A stretch of DNA of 64,000 bases from Acanthochromis polyacanthus (lineage: Eukaryota; Chordata; Actinopteri; Pomacentridae). Position 1 is the stretch's first letter. Every line of letters starts with the position of its first letter. The DNA is taken from positions 37,893,639-37,957,638 of the forward strand of contig NC_067116.1 in NCBI RefSeq assembly GCF_021347895.1, in the 5' to 3' direction. Below are positions 33,301 to 44,274 of the stretch, piece after piece. The translations under genes and the position numbers were made by a program. A model generated the notes under the pieces. It had not been told where the DNA came from. It made no database searches and saw nothing but the letters and a program-made list of their open reading frames with translations.

Positions 33301-35300
33301 TTCAATCCAGTGTAAGCTCAGACAATAAACAAAGCCTCTCCTTTTACAGCGGACAATTAAACCTGCCTGTTTCTATAGATAACGTAGCTGAACATAACAC
33401 ACCGCACACAGGAATCTTTGAGTTTTGCTTAAATTCTGCCTCCACTACCAACAATTACTGAGAATTTCCGAGCAGAGCGAGCAGGTCCCCAGATGTCGGT
33501 GCTTAATGGCTTCGGTGACCTTTCTGATCTTGTCTTTAATATCACCGTCGGATCAGAGTTTGGTCTCGACCCAGTCCGTGGTACTGTAAGCGATGTCAAA
33601 AAATAAAAGCCAGATCTGGAAATAAGCATTTGAAAGCATATATTTATGTGTAGAAGCGTAACAAAGAAGGGTAAAGGTGATAAAAAAAATTACACTGCAG
33701 TGGTATTTACAAAAATGCTTCGTGCTGACCTCGGTTGATGTGTGCCATTATGTAAATACTGTGCTGACAACGTTTAACTTGAAACTGTGTGAGGCTGTCA
33801 GCAGGTTCAGATGCCCCCGCGTGTCCGTCGGTCGACTGCTCCAGAGGTGAGGACCACGGCGTGATCTAAAGCCTGATTCAACCCAGGTATTAGTCCCAGC
33901 CGAGGGAATAATTAAAACACTGGAAGAACGTAAAGCTGCAGAGGTGACTTTTTCTATAAGCAGAAGTGTTTTGTATTCAGGAGTTTGGCCCCCAAAGTGA
34001 TTAAAAAATGAGCAGCATCGTAAAGCATATCATAAAAACAACACCAAATAAAAGGACTTTGGGAAAGATGCAATGTTTTATTTAATCACCACTTGTCGTG
34101 CTGCGTTTTGTTAGGTTTGCAGTTTATTTAAAGTTTTGACAGAGCAGGAAAAAAAGCTCTTAGTCAAGCCTGGTGGAGTTTAAAGATGCAAAAGTTATTT
34201 AAAAATTCCCTGTCAAAGAAATATTTGAACACATTTCTTTTCAGATAATAAAACTGCAAGGTAATTTAGAAAAATAAAGATCAGAAAAAACAATTAAAAG
34301 GTGACTGCTTGTATATTGCACAATGAGTGCATACATAAATAATCAAAGTGAGCTTTCTGCCCATATTATAAGCCTTATAATCATTTTTACTTTCTATATT
34401 TGAGCAGATTTATTAACTTTGAAGTTATATACACATACATGCTGAGAATATGCTCATCCAGCTGTCGGGTTCAGTTTGTGATCGGTACTGCTGCTGTCAG
34501 TCGATTTAGGGTTTGATGGGAAAAGACAACATGCAGCTTTAATGACCACTGCTGGGGGAAGAGACTTAAAGACAGAACTCATCACTTAGAACGGATCATC
34601 TGATGTCCGACAGTCCACTGAGGACATAATTGCTCGTTCTGTGGGGACGGCTGAAGTTCTCCTCCTGTTCAAAAGCAGCTCATGAGAGTTGTTTAAACTA
34701 ATGTTGGCTGAGTGCTCGAGTCTGTCCTCGGCTTTTAAGAATAGTCGAAGCCAGACGGACTCTCCAGCGAGTCTGACACTGAAAAGAAATCCTAAACTTA
34801 TCAGATCTGCAGACAATTCAAAAGGCCGAGACCTTCTGATGATGATGATGATGATAATGATGATGATGATAATGATGACTATTGGGACTTCTTTACTCTC
34901 CTACTTCACCTCCCTACTTTTCCTGCTTCTTCTCCATTTCCCGGAATGACCTGAAGGCAATCAAGCTCCCAACAAGAGAGTAAACAAAGAAGCAGCTTAT
35001 ATCGATCCCTTGGCTTTACAGCTGTGGGTAAATGTGTTTATCTTGCGTAGCCACTACATTATACTTAGATTAAATACATATTTGATGTGCTGACTGGAGC
35101 TATGAGCAGTACACTGCTTTGAAGCGTCCTCTGGCAAAGAGTTTATTACATTTTGTTAATACCTTAATTAGGCGACGCATGAGAGAAATTAATCCCCGGA
35201 GAGCTGGCTTCTTAAAAGGCTGTCCGGCCACCCCTGAAACCCAATGAAATAATTAGTCAGAGCAGAAGAAATGTGTTTGTCCCGAAGAGGATTGTGGAGG
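33301..35300. promoter_or_regulatory. Repeat-poor region with candidate regulatory blocks
   Basis: Complex, CpG-bearing or AATTA-rich blocks are visible at about 33430-33610, 33740-33930 (GGGAATAATTAAAACACTGG) and 35080-35270 (CTTAATTAGGCGACGCATGA, AAATAATTAGTCAGAGCAG). In between are AT-rich filler and a (GAT)n run. No exon was recognised; the 66-codon minus frame at 33429 has no domain. Confidence 0.3.
34837..34879 (+). repeat. (GAT)n microsatellite
   Basis: About 14 GAT units with two ATAATGAT interruptions. They produce the poly-Met/Ile stretch in the overlapping frame. Confidence 0.9.
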
Positions 35301-35929
35301 AAAGTTTACTCCTACCTCTTCATCTGTGAAAGAGGGATGTGTTTTTGTTTGCTGGGAGACTTAAGTCTGAAAGGCATAACAATCATCAAGCCCAAATGAG
35401 CTTCAAAGACAACAATAGAGCTTTTTTTTTACATCCCCGGGAACTAATTGAAAATATCTCAAGATACTGTATGTGGGTGAGCATCTCCATTGAAGTTGTC
35501 AACACGAGCCACAGCAGTCATTCGTAATCAGCAGTGTTTGTTAGGTAGTTACACAAAGTGACTAAGAGGGAGCAGAAATGAAGGAAAAGGTCAGCAGACA
35601 TACAGACGCCCACGCGAGTTTCTGCTCTCCAAGCTTTGTGCTCACTTTAGCCTTTTTCCATTTCAAATGAACCGCTTTCTCTGTAGTCTCAATCTGAAAC
35701 AGTAAATGTGTATTTAAACTCTGACCCACAGTGCAATGAGTTAACCTCCTCTTTGAAGAAAATCACTTCAAGGCATCAACAACTGCATCTGGATATGAAT
35801 TCAAGAGTTGATACGCTGCATATGTCTTTTCATATTCAGCCAACTGTATATTAACAACACGTAGCCATGCTAGTGGCTGTGAGGCTGCAATTGTAAGCAC
35901 ACCTATCTAGTCACCTAGAAGCAGCAGTG
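35301..35929. other. No gene recognised
   Basis: Ordinary sequence. A possible regulatory texture near 35400-35520 (GGAACTAATTGAAAATATC) is too weak to call. Confidence 0.35.
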
Positions 35930-36045
35930 TATCGATGACAGTCTAAAGAAAACACAGGTTGAGATGTTTGGGGTTTCATATGTAACAAACCTAAGGAACC
36001 AATCATCTAAGCCAGTCAAACCCAAGTCATTTTAAGGAAGTGATT
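35930..36045 (+). repeat. Dispersed repeat R1, partial copy
   Basis: GGGGTTTCATATGTAACAAA and CCTAAGGAACCAATCATC match, on the opposite strand, AAGTTTGTTACTTATGAAAC and GATTGGTTCCTTAAG at 60240-60280. This piece also overlaps in layout with copies at 23785 and 50519. Confidence 0.55.
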
Positions 36046-36261
36046 ATTTCCTTGGAACAAAATGTTTAAATTGGTCATTTCGACAGAAAAAGTAAAATTT
36101 TTAAGGGTTAAATCAAAGATAAGAAAGAGTTAAAATTCTTAAACTTCATGATAGCAACATGCTAATCTGAGCTGACTGGTGATTGCTCCTGACTTCATAT
36201 ACACAACAACTGTACTCATCTTCTAATGGAGTAACTTTTGACAAGTGAGCTTTTTTTAAGC

Positions 36262-36446
36262 ATTTTTTTTTTTTGGCTTTATTGATAGGAAAGCAGTGTG
36301 AGAGAGACAGGAAAGTGGGGAGAATATCGGGGGAAGAACCTGCAGCAAAGGGCCATAGGCTGGATCCAAACGCATGGCCGCTGTGGCCGGACTATGGCTC
36401 CTGCTTATGGGCCACCTGCTCAACCACTTCAGCTTCCAGGGCGCCC
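36262..36446 (-). mobile_element. tRNA-derived SINE
   Basis: Read on the minus strand it begins GGCGCCCTGGAAGCTGAAGT. An A-box-like GCTGAAGTGGTTGAG and a B-box-like GTTTGGATCCAG stand where a Pol III promoter would. It continues CCTTTGCTGCAGGTTCTTCC and ends in AATAAAGCC plus a run of As (plus-strand T14 at about 36262). This order matches a widespread teleost SINE. The B box is mutated from GGTTCGATTCC, so the copy is probably silent. It accounts for the 120-codon minus frame nearby. Confidence 0.75.
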
Positions 36447-37640
36447 CTAATAAGAAACACTTTCTTCTTGTGCCCAAATAGTTTAAAAATCTGTTTCTAA
36501 GTTTGACAGTGAGACAAGACATCAATTGTAGCCACGTCCAAATAGATATCCCAGCAAGGGCAATGAAAGAACATTCATTCTGCCTATCACAAGATGACAA
36601 GTCATCAGTATTCATCATCTAGGAACCATGAAAGTCTGAAAGTGAAAACCTTCTGGTGACTTCAGGCGATAACTAAATGCATCCTCCTGGGACCATGAAT
36701 GACCACATTTTAAAGCTTAATCAATAGCTGTTAATATATTTCAGTGAGATCCCAGGAGTTCCACAGCTAGCGTGGTTGTAAATCCTAATTGCATTAATCA
36801 CTAAAGGCTTTGTTGACTTCAAATTACTTAGACGGAACACAGAAAAATCTAACATTTTGCACAGTCAACCAAGGCACCTTCCTGCTCCTTATTAGCCGGA
36901 TAAATCTCTGCACTTAAATTGTTGTGGAGATGATTTTTTTTTAACAAAGTTACATAACCATCCTGACAAACTGATACTGATCTTTGGAGGGGAAGGACGC
37001 AGACTCACACCAGCTGCCTTCACATACAGGAAGCTGAAATTGATGCACATCCAGGCTGAATAAAATAACAAATGAATGGAGGGGGAGGCTGAGGTGGCCT
37101 TTGTTGTATTTGAATGCATCTGTGTGGGTGCATGCATGAGATGGGATGAAAAGACTCGATGCTGAATGCATTCCACGTACTCTGAGTCCTTTTCCATCAA
37201 TAAATTAAAACATTTGGAGAATTCTAAAACTGTGTTCTTGCTTTACTTCAAATTGCACATGCACACAGACTAGAAACCTTGCCCAGGTAACTATTTGCTT
37301 ATGATATTGATTTGGCCTTAAGCTCACTCCATGTTTGTACTTGTAGGTTGTTTTTTCTGCTTGGCTTGTCTGCTGAGTACCAAACAAAGTCAGTGCAAAA
37401 ATGCAATAAAACCAACTCAAATTTAAACAGAAAGAAAGGGAGAGCATTACCGACGGGAGTAAACGAAGTACTGCGAACTTAACGGAACCCAAAGAAATCA
37501 ATAGTCAGTTCCACGTCTTTATGGATCAATTAGTTTGTTTTTCTTATTGCAGTATCACTTCAGCATGATGTAACATCCTACCACATTACAGTAACTGCAT
37601 CATATCTACGTCAAACAGTTGTACATTAAAAATACAGAAA
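36447..37640. other. No gene recognised
   Basis: The sequence is mostly AT-rich. Around 36720-36830 it is complex (TTGCATTAATCACTAAAGGC) and might be regulatory. Minus frames of 98-102 codons at 36892-37501 show no domain. Confidence 0.3.
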
Positions 37641-37644
37641 CCAC

Positions 37645-37955
37645 AGTAGAAACTCAATGCAGCTAAAGTCCACCACGTCGCTCTACTTAGATTCATATCT
37701 TGTATTTTTTCAATACTTTGGATGTCCATTTTTATTTTTGATGACAGACTCACTCCTCCCCACAATAATAGATACTAAATTTAATCCTAAATTCCTGCAG
37801 AGATGTTCAGCCATCCCTCAGAGACCTTTTTTTTTCAACTGTTGTTGGCAGGGTTGTGTTGCTCTACCTTCCTGTTTAAAATACACCAAAGATGTTCTAC
37901 TGGATTCAAGTCACACGGAATACTTGGCTGGGTCAAAGTCTTCCCTCTTTTCTTT
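37645..37955 (-). mobile_element. Tc1-like relic C, transposase C-terminal part
   Basis: Read on the minus strand, this encodes a decayed Tc1 transposase C-terminus with recognisable fragments: a proline-poor remnant of the DLNP(I/V)EHLW block, then RK-VEQ-NPANN-type text, and near the end VIKNKNGHPKY. Several stops and frameshifts are present. Its N-terminal counterpart lies at 39366-40130 on the same strand, so the original element was split by a LINE insertion of about 1.4 kb. Confidence 0.7.
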
Positions 37956-37960
37956 TTTCA

Positions 37961-38335
37961 GGCAGATGCTGAAAAACTAGTATGTGCATTTGTAACTTCG
38001 AGGCTGGACTACTGCTGGACCAGAATTTAATTCAAAATGTGTTTTTTTTTTTCCAAAAATACAAAGCTCTTTATAACCAAGCTTCACTCTGTCTTAAATA
38101 CCTTATTGTACCATATTATCCTAGCAGAACACTTTGTTCTCAGGCTGCAGGTTTACTCATGGTTCCTTGAGTTTCCAGAAGTAGAATGTTTTCTCCTATG
38201 TGGCTCCTCTGCTCTGGAACCAGCTTCCTGTCTACTTTTAAGCTTATGCCTCAAAGTTTTCTTTTCCATAAAGTTTCTACTTCGGACCGATGCTGAATGC
38301 TCCTCTTCCTCTACATTCTGAAAAGGAATTCAAGG
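37961..38335 (+). mobile_element. LINE (L2/CR1 type) reverse transcriptase C-terminal fragment
   Basis: The plus strand reads AFVTSRLDYCW at 37986-38018, then KALYNQASLCLKYLIVPYYP and SRTLCSQAAG around 38060-38145, and the ALWN-LP-type end up to about 38330. These are the hallmark C-terminal motifs of teleost L2/CR1-like reverse transcriptases. Frameshifts and a deletion after the first motif break the frame. The 3' part of the same LINE resumes at about 38935. Confidence 0.75.
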
Positions 38336-38339
38336 GACC

Positions 38340-38930
38340 AATTCCCACCACTTAATTAATCGAATGGCTGCAAGATAAGAAATTCTAATTGAGTGGTTCA
38401 GATAAATCGTTTAAGTAACAAACTCTTTTGGTTTGGTTCACATAATAATGCTAGCAATTGCATCAGCTTAATATTGTGTGTAATATAAACTCAAATGTTT
38501 GCATTAGTTAATTGAAAACTTAATTGAAGTTGAGGTAACTTAAGGAAATCTGCCTTACAAGTTGATTTTTCTTCACTTTTAGGTCAGAATTTTGAGTCTC
38601 ATCGCCTACTAAACACTGGAGCAACCTATTCTTTTTATTTTTGCCAATTTAAAAACCTGTGTTCATAAATATGAAAATAAATTACTGACAACACAAAAAT
38701 TCCACTTGAATGACCTGTACATCTACATTTTTTCAAGTATTCAAATTAAAGACTTGTTTTACTCTACCAGTCATGAAGCAAGCAGTATTAAAAACATATT
38801 CTGTTTGAAGAGGAAAATCTAATCCCCCTAATTCAATATAGTTCTTTGGTTTAACATAATGTCATTAGAAGCTGTCTTAATCCCAAGAAGACTGATCCAA
38901 ACTGTGTCCGTTAACACTTTTTCGTTCTCT
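38340..38930 (+). repeat. Dispersed repeat R2 copy 1, nested in the LINE
   Basis: ATAATAATGCTAGCAATTGC, ATCAGCTTAATATTGTGTG and GTTAATTGAAAACTTAATTG recur at 41540-41640 (ATAATGTTGGTAAATGCATC, AATTTAATATTCTGG, TTGATTGAAAACTAAATTTG) and 46315-46400. All three are in the same orientation. Here it interrupts the LINE between its reverse transcriptase end and its 3' UTR. The class is unknown; it has no coding capacity. Confidence 0.65.
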
Positions 38931-38934
38931 CCTT

Positions 38935-39365
38935 CCCTCTTTCTCTGTTTCTATACCACCATTGCATGTCACTAACCTTGTGTCTTCTCTCTCCTGTAGT
39001 TTGTGTCTTGTTCTCTCTGCAGGTATCTCTGGCTGCAGAGCTACATATTTCTGGTTCGATTGTGGTCTCATCAGCCTCCCAAGTGTTTACTGTTCACTCA
39101 TGCATCGTCTGTTTTCTGTCTGCTATCCTGCGTTCTCGCTCTTTTTTCTTGAGCCTGGTTCTGCCAGAGGTTTCTTCCTACTTCAGGGGAGTTTTTCCTC
39201 CTACTGTTGCCAAGAATTTGTTCTAAGGGCATCCAGAGGAAATTTTGGATTTGCTGAGCTTCTTTTTCTGATTTTGTAAAGTCCTCACCTTACTATGTCA
39301 AGTGCCTGAGGATGAAATATGTTCAGAATTGGCGCTACATAAATAAAACTGAACTGAATTGAATA
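38935..39365 (+). mobile_element. LINE 3' end
   Basis: It contains GCATGTCACTAACCTTGTG, CTCTGCAGGTATCTCTGGC, GAGCCTGGTTCTGCCAGAGG, GGGGAGTTTTTCCTCCTACT and the terminal GGCGCTACATAAATAAAACT followed by GAACTGAATTGAAT repeats. That order and the GAATT-type tail are diagnostic of a very common teleost L2-type LINE. Its insertion splits the minus-strand Tc1 relic. Confidence 0.8.
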
Positions 39366-40130
39366 GTGTTTTAGTATATCTGCAGGTATCCATGGTGCAT
39401 CCATGACTGTCGACTCTTCGAACACCTTTTGCCCTCATGCAGCCCCACGTCATCCATCCTCTGTGCTTCACTGTCAGGACGATGCATTCACTGGCCTAGT
39501 CCTGGCCAGGTTAACACCAAACATGCTGGACACAGTCTGAGCTGAACTCATTTATCTTCATCATCTGATCAAGGAATGTGCTCCCAGTATTTATCAGGGT
39601 TCTTTTCATTTTATTCAGCAAAGTTTAACCTTGCAATTTTGAAGCCCAAGTTAGAAATTTTATGTCTTGGATGCTGTCCATAGTGGTTGATGTTGTGCAC
39701 TGTCCTCCACAGTCTCAAATTTCCATCATTAACTCCAGTGACCAAGTCTGAGGCACCTGCCCTTCTAATTTTCAGAGCAAGATTGTCAAAACAGCATACT
39801 ATCCATAGGGTCATTTTAGGATTGTGGCCGCTCAGCTCTGATTAGTGGTGCTAAAGCTCATTCAGTACCTCTTCATTTTCATTTTGTCGCTGATCTTTCT
39901 GTATCTTTTCCCATCATTGTGAAGTCTCATAATCATTTCCTCTGGCAGTTCTTTTCCATGGGGAGCCTACAGGTGCAAAACTGAGGAAGTTCTGGTGATC
40001 TTATAACCATGTTTATGCAAGTCAGCTGAACTAAAGTTCATTTTAGTCATCACAGGTTTTCTAACTTCTAACTGTGTTTTCAGGTATATTCACTTTTGTT
40101 GCTTTGACTTTCTACATAGTAGCCTGTATT
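39366..40130 (-). mobile_element. Tc1-like relic C, transposase catalytic part and terminus
   Basis: On the minus strand from about 39600 down, fragments of a Tc1 catalytic core are readable: a QHVW-like piece, ECIVLTVKHRG, then MTWGCMRAKGVRRVDSHG, interrupted by a stop. At 40080-40130 the text CAGGTATATTCACTTTTGTT followed by GCTTTGAC is a typical Tc1 outer end. The other half of the element lies at 37645-37955. Confidence 0.7.
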
Positions 40131-41500
40131 TTTAATACAGCATTTGCACTCCTAAAGCATTTGTTTTGGGATTTTTCATAGAAATAATGCAATTCTTCAG
40201 AGGTGATTCAATTCTGAATCATTTGGCATTTACCTTAGATGGCCTGGGTTGGACTCAGTTCTGTATTTTTAAATGCAAGTGGAAAAAGACACACTTTATT
40301 GAGCATTTACAAGGCAGGAAAAGATTTTTGGGCTCTGTCAATTCCTTGGAGAGCCTTGCAGATAGGATCCAGTGAGCAACTAAACACAGGCAGGTAATAA
40401 CAGTCTACACGTGTGTGACAAATGGAAGGGATGTGCATGTGTCATATGTCAGGGTCACCAGTGGTGCAAATCCAGGTCGTACACAGCTCACTGACCCAGA
40501 AATGAATGACACCAGCACTAAAAGGCAATCAACAAACTGCACTCGGTCATTTGCCATCAGTGAGAATGACTCCCTGCATGAAGGATTAAATTACCTAATG
40601 GTGAAAATGAGAATGCTGGTTTTGCACAGAGTGAAGGATAGGAGGAAGAAGAAATGGAGGGGGTAAAGGGGGTGGTAAAGGCAGACAAAGAGAGAGGTGA
40701 AGCTGGCGGGGTTTGAGACGGCGGCACCAGGAGGGCTGTTAGGCATCGAGGAAAAAAGAAGAGTCAGCAGACCAGAGAAGCTGTAAATGAGGGAGCAATG
40801 AAGCCGTGCAGGTGGGGGCAGGTGATCTATAATGAATGAAGCAGAGAGGGGGGGAGACAAGAGGCTGTTAGCTGGCTTTTCTAAGTCTGTAATAAACAGA
40901 TATCCAATCAGAAGCTCGCTCACTGACCTGGTGGAGAGGTGGGGAGCCGAAAAGGTTTGGTTTGATGTTTAATGATGTTCCCTGTCTGGGTATGAGAATA
41001 ATACAAAGGATGGATGTGCTGATGTGGGTTTTGCAGTCAGAAACAATATCTAAAACCTTCCCATAAAAATCAGTCCATCCTAATGTGTTACCAAGATCTG
41101 TTTTGTACAAATATACAGGAATGGAAATAATAAAAGTAACTCCTTTACATACAGAGTGGACAGAATAAAAGGGATATAAATGAGGTGATTAAATTCCAGT
41201 TTGTGCAGCCTCAAAAATTATTGCAATCTAAAAAAAATAGCCAACTTAAGTAATTGAATTTATGTATTTTTCATTGTTTAATTTCCATTTATTGACTAAA
41301 AAATTGGACACACATCTAGATATGAGATTAAGATGTTCATATTTGATCCAAAGAATATTGCTTTTACAGCATTATCTGCACCTAATTTGTGTGGTGGCAG
41401 TATCCTCCTTACAGGTTTTTATCATAGCAAATTTCAAAAACACTGATGTTTCCTCTCCTCCGTACTCTGGAAAAAAGTCATCAAATACATGACTACAGAC
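40131..41500. other. No gene recognised
   Basis: A purine-rich section (40640-40870) is present. The 110-codon minus frame there is pyrimidine-driven Leu/Ser/Pro-rich sequence without a domain. Around 41230-41290 AT-rich text begins to resemble repeat R2. Confidence 0.35.
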
Positions 41501-42173
41501 AACGTAGATAAACATTTTAAGTTGCCACATATTTTGATGGGTTGCGTTGACGTAATAATGTTGGTAAATGCATCAATTTAATATTCTGGGCAATTTAAAG
41601 TCAAATTTCTGCATTGGTTGATTGAAAACTAAATTTGAGGTAACATAAAATTGTCTTGATGACAAATATTTTATTCATCTTCAGATCAGGATTCCAGGTC
41701 TCCTCCCCGTCTATTAAACACGAGAGGAACTTTTTTTAAAATTTTTCAAATTTAAAAACTTTCTAAATCTAAATAACATTTTGAATTAAGTACGCACAAG
41801 ACAAACATTTCTTTTGACCTGAAATAACCTGAAAAAAACAAGAAGAGCAGTGATCAATATTAAAGACAACCACTGAACAAGCTAGAAGATGATTTTTTAA
41901 ACCTAACTCCTGATCCAATACATACAATATGCATAAATTAAATATGATTTCAAATATTAATAATACTGTTTTAACTTTCATTGAATGTTGCACAGAAATC
42001 TGATAACTTTTGATGGAAAAAACACTAAAAATATTTGTGAAATGTTTGAAAGGATCACAGGAAAAACAAGAAAAGCACTCGGAGAGCGCAGTACCCTGAC
42101 AAGACTGCTCAGCCGTATGACTTCCAACAAGTCTGGATAAGTCCGCAGCAGACGATTTGTAGTAGGATCGCAA

Positions 42174-42210
42174 TCACATGATCGTCAGCGGGCAGCTGAC
42201 GATCATGTGA
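42174..42210. repeat. Perfect 16-bp palindrome with 5-nt loop
   Basis: TCACATGATCGTCAGC (42174-42189), spacer GGGCA, then the exact complement GCTGACGATCATGTGA (42195-42210). Each arm contains TCACATGA or TCATGTGA, an E-box of the MITF/TFE type. It sits at the left edge of a fish interspersed repeat that continues to about 42480, so it may be a transposon terminus rather than a regulatory site. Confidence 0.9.
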
Positions 42211-42480
42211 CATGTTGGGGAGACATGTTGTCATAGTTACAGTGATGCTGTGCTGCTATCTCACAATGACACAGAATGATTTGACAAATCTGTGGATCCA
42301 GACTAAATACCGCACCACTGCCAATATCTAATCAGGTGGTCATTGTGTCAATTCCGACCTTCCCTGAAAATTTCATCTAAATCAATTCTTGAGTAATGTT
42401 GCACACAGATAAACAGACAAATGTACACTGATCATCACATAACTCAGCCAGGTTGCTTGGCGGTGTAATGACTTAAAATG
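42211..42480 (+). repeat. Teleost interspersed repeat
   Basis: ATGTTGTCATAGTTACAGTG, GTCATTGTGTCAATTCCGAC, CTTCCCTGAAAATTTCATCT and the end AACTCAGCCAGG...GGCGGTGTAAT match a common fish repeat whose members end in 'ACCTCCTTCGGCGGAGGTAA'-like text. It is inserted within the R2-like homology block. The class is uncertain. Confidence 0.5.
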
Positions 42481-42699
42481 TTGACAGTTAAATAAATCCA
42501 CATGAGATCAAAATAATAGAGCATATAGATCAGCTGCCATTAAGTATACGATAAATTCAAAGAGCTCTAAACTGGCAAGAGTTGAGTTGTGTGAACAAAG
42601 TTAAAAAACGAAATTGGTCAAACTTTCACATTTTAACTTTTCCAAGGTACATTTAAAAACTAAACTCTAATTTCACCTTTCTTTGTACAGTTCTAATCT

Positions 42700-44270
42700 T
42701 GTATGAAAAGGAGATCATGACTGTGACTTGTTGTTGAAAGCTCCAGCGGACCTTGAATCAGAAATATCTCGACTAAAGCATTTTCAAGATCAACGACGAA
42801 CTCTCACATTCCACATTTTCACTTAAGGAAAACAAACCAAAGGCCATCAATGTTGTAGATGATGGAAATTTTGTGTTTTGGCATATTTAGTTGGAAAGTC
42901 GACTTGCCAGATCTGTTCTCACGCCACTCAGGAAGTCAGGCACGCCAACTCCATTTTGAGGGCATTACTTTAGAAGCGTTTGCTGGCTGTGTTTCTCCTG
43001 CCAGCCCTGCTCCAAAACTCCAAACAGTTCTCCCCCTTCTGTCTTGTCGGCTTGATAGTTAGAAAGTCTGATCAAAGCACTGCACTGAATACATAAATAA
43101 TATATTGTATTCCAAATATTAGAGAGTAAACTCGAATGTCAGGCAATGCTGTGTAAATATAAAGAGTATTTGCTATGTTACTATAGTCCAAGTCGATATT
43201 GTTTTGTTCCTTCGCCAAAGTTGTTACATGCTGATGAGGCTTCACAGCATCAGTCAAACCACAAAGATAATAGACCCATTTAAACAAAAAGATCGAAAAT
43301 ACATTTCCCTAAAAACATAATTCAAGGGGTTCTCCAGCCTACTGACAAGCATTAAAACGCTCAGTCCACGCCGCCGACACTCAGAAAACTGACACACCTT
43401 TGCACATTGATCCAGACACCATTTCAAACAATAGCTGTAGGAGACGGTGCGATCAAAGACTGTGTCCTGGGGCCAGGAGATGCTTCACTTCAACAACACT
43501 GTCAGCACTGATAGCGCAGACCCTTTCTTCTCTCGAGAACAAAATATCCTCAGTCTGTTTCATTTCTCTGCACCTCTGCAGCCTGTTATCTGTGTCATCT
43601 TACTATTTAAAAAGGTGACATGTCACTCAAACAACCACCCGAAAAGGAAGCAGAACCTCCTCGTCCTCCCACGTCGTGCACAGTCCTAAAATGTGTCTGT
43701 CATGGTCCAGCGGGCCAGAAACTGGATCTTGGCCAATCTGTTGAGCTATAACTCCAGAGTGAAAAGACAGGAGCAAGAGGAGACGCCAGTTTTACTGTTT
43801 TCTTACAGAATATCAACACACTTGCAGAGTCTTGTAAAACTCAATAGACAGTACTGAGGATTGGCATTTTCAGCCATCTGATTATGCTGTTGTAAAGCTG
43901 TTGCCAACTCACAGTAACTATATAGTTTTGCATATTTTAGCTCATTATCTACAAACTGATAAAGTTTAATTTTAATAATTTTCCTGAGTATTTTTAGACC
44001 ACTTACATTTGGTTGATTTCCATTTTTTCCATTTATGTAAAATGAAACATTGGACATCATCATTGTGGTAATTTTTCCATGAAATACACAAACTATGCTG
44101 GTAATTTAAAAAGAAAGAAAACACTTTATGTAAAGCTGCTCTAAATGAAATCTAGACATTAGCAAATCAATCAAAAGATTATGTACAATGTGAAACTAGT
44201 TATCACCCAACTCAGTAGTTCCACACTGATCTTTTACTGTATTTAAATTCTTCATTTTATTACATAAAAT
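42700..44270. other. No gene recognised
   Basis: The sequence is AT-rich with no transposon ends. Overlapping plus frames at 43400-43689 (72 and 80 codons) and minus frames up to 86 codons have no domain. Confidence 0.35.
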
Positions 44271-44274
44271 ACCA

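Larger units (their letters stand above)
41510..42690 (+). repeat. Repeat R2 copy 2 with flanking shared sequence
   Basis: Collinear matches to 46270-47045 run through ATAATGTTGGTAAATGCATC, the TTTAAAAACT region, and AGATGATTTTTTAAACC (41888) compared with AGATATTTTTTAAATG (46617). They continue to CATTTTAACTTTTCCAAGG (42630) compared with CATTTTAACTTGGACTAGG (46994). The shared length of about 0.8-1.2 kb makes this the longest internal homology in the window. The 134-codon minus frame at 41769 lies inside it and has no domain. Confidence 0.6.

Noticed and set aside
33429..33629. Complex block considered as a coding exon
   Set aside because: The best frame (66 codons, minus) has no domain, and I could not find matching acceptor and donor sites in phase.
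36380..36446. tRNA-like sequence considered as a tRNA gene
   Set aside because: Its B box is mutated and it continues into a SINE body with an A-tail, so it is a SINE head rather than a tRNA gene.
36256..36618. 120-codon minus-strand frame
   Set aside because: Much of it is translation of the SINE at 36262-36446.
41769..42173. 134-codon minus-strand frame
   Set aside because: It lies inside repeat R2, which recurs at 46 kb without the frame intact.
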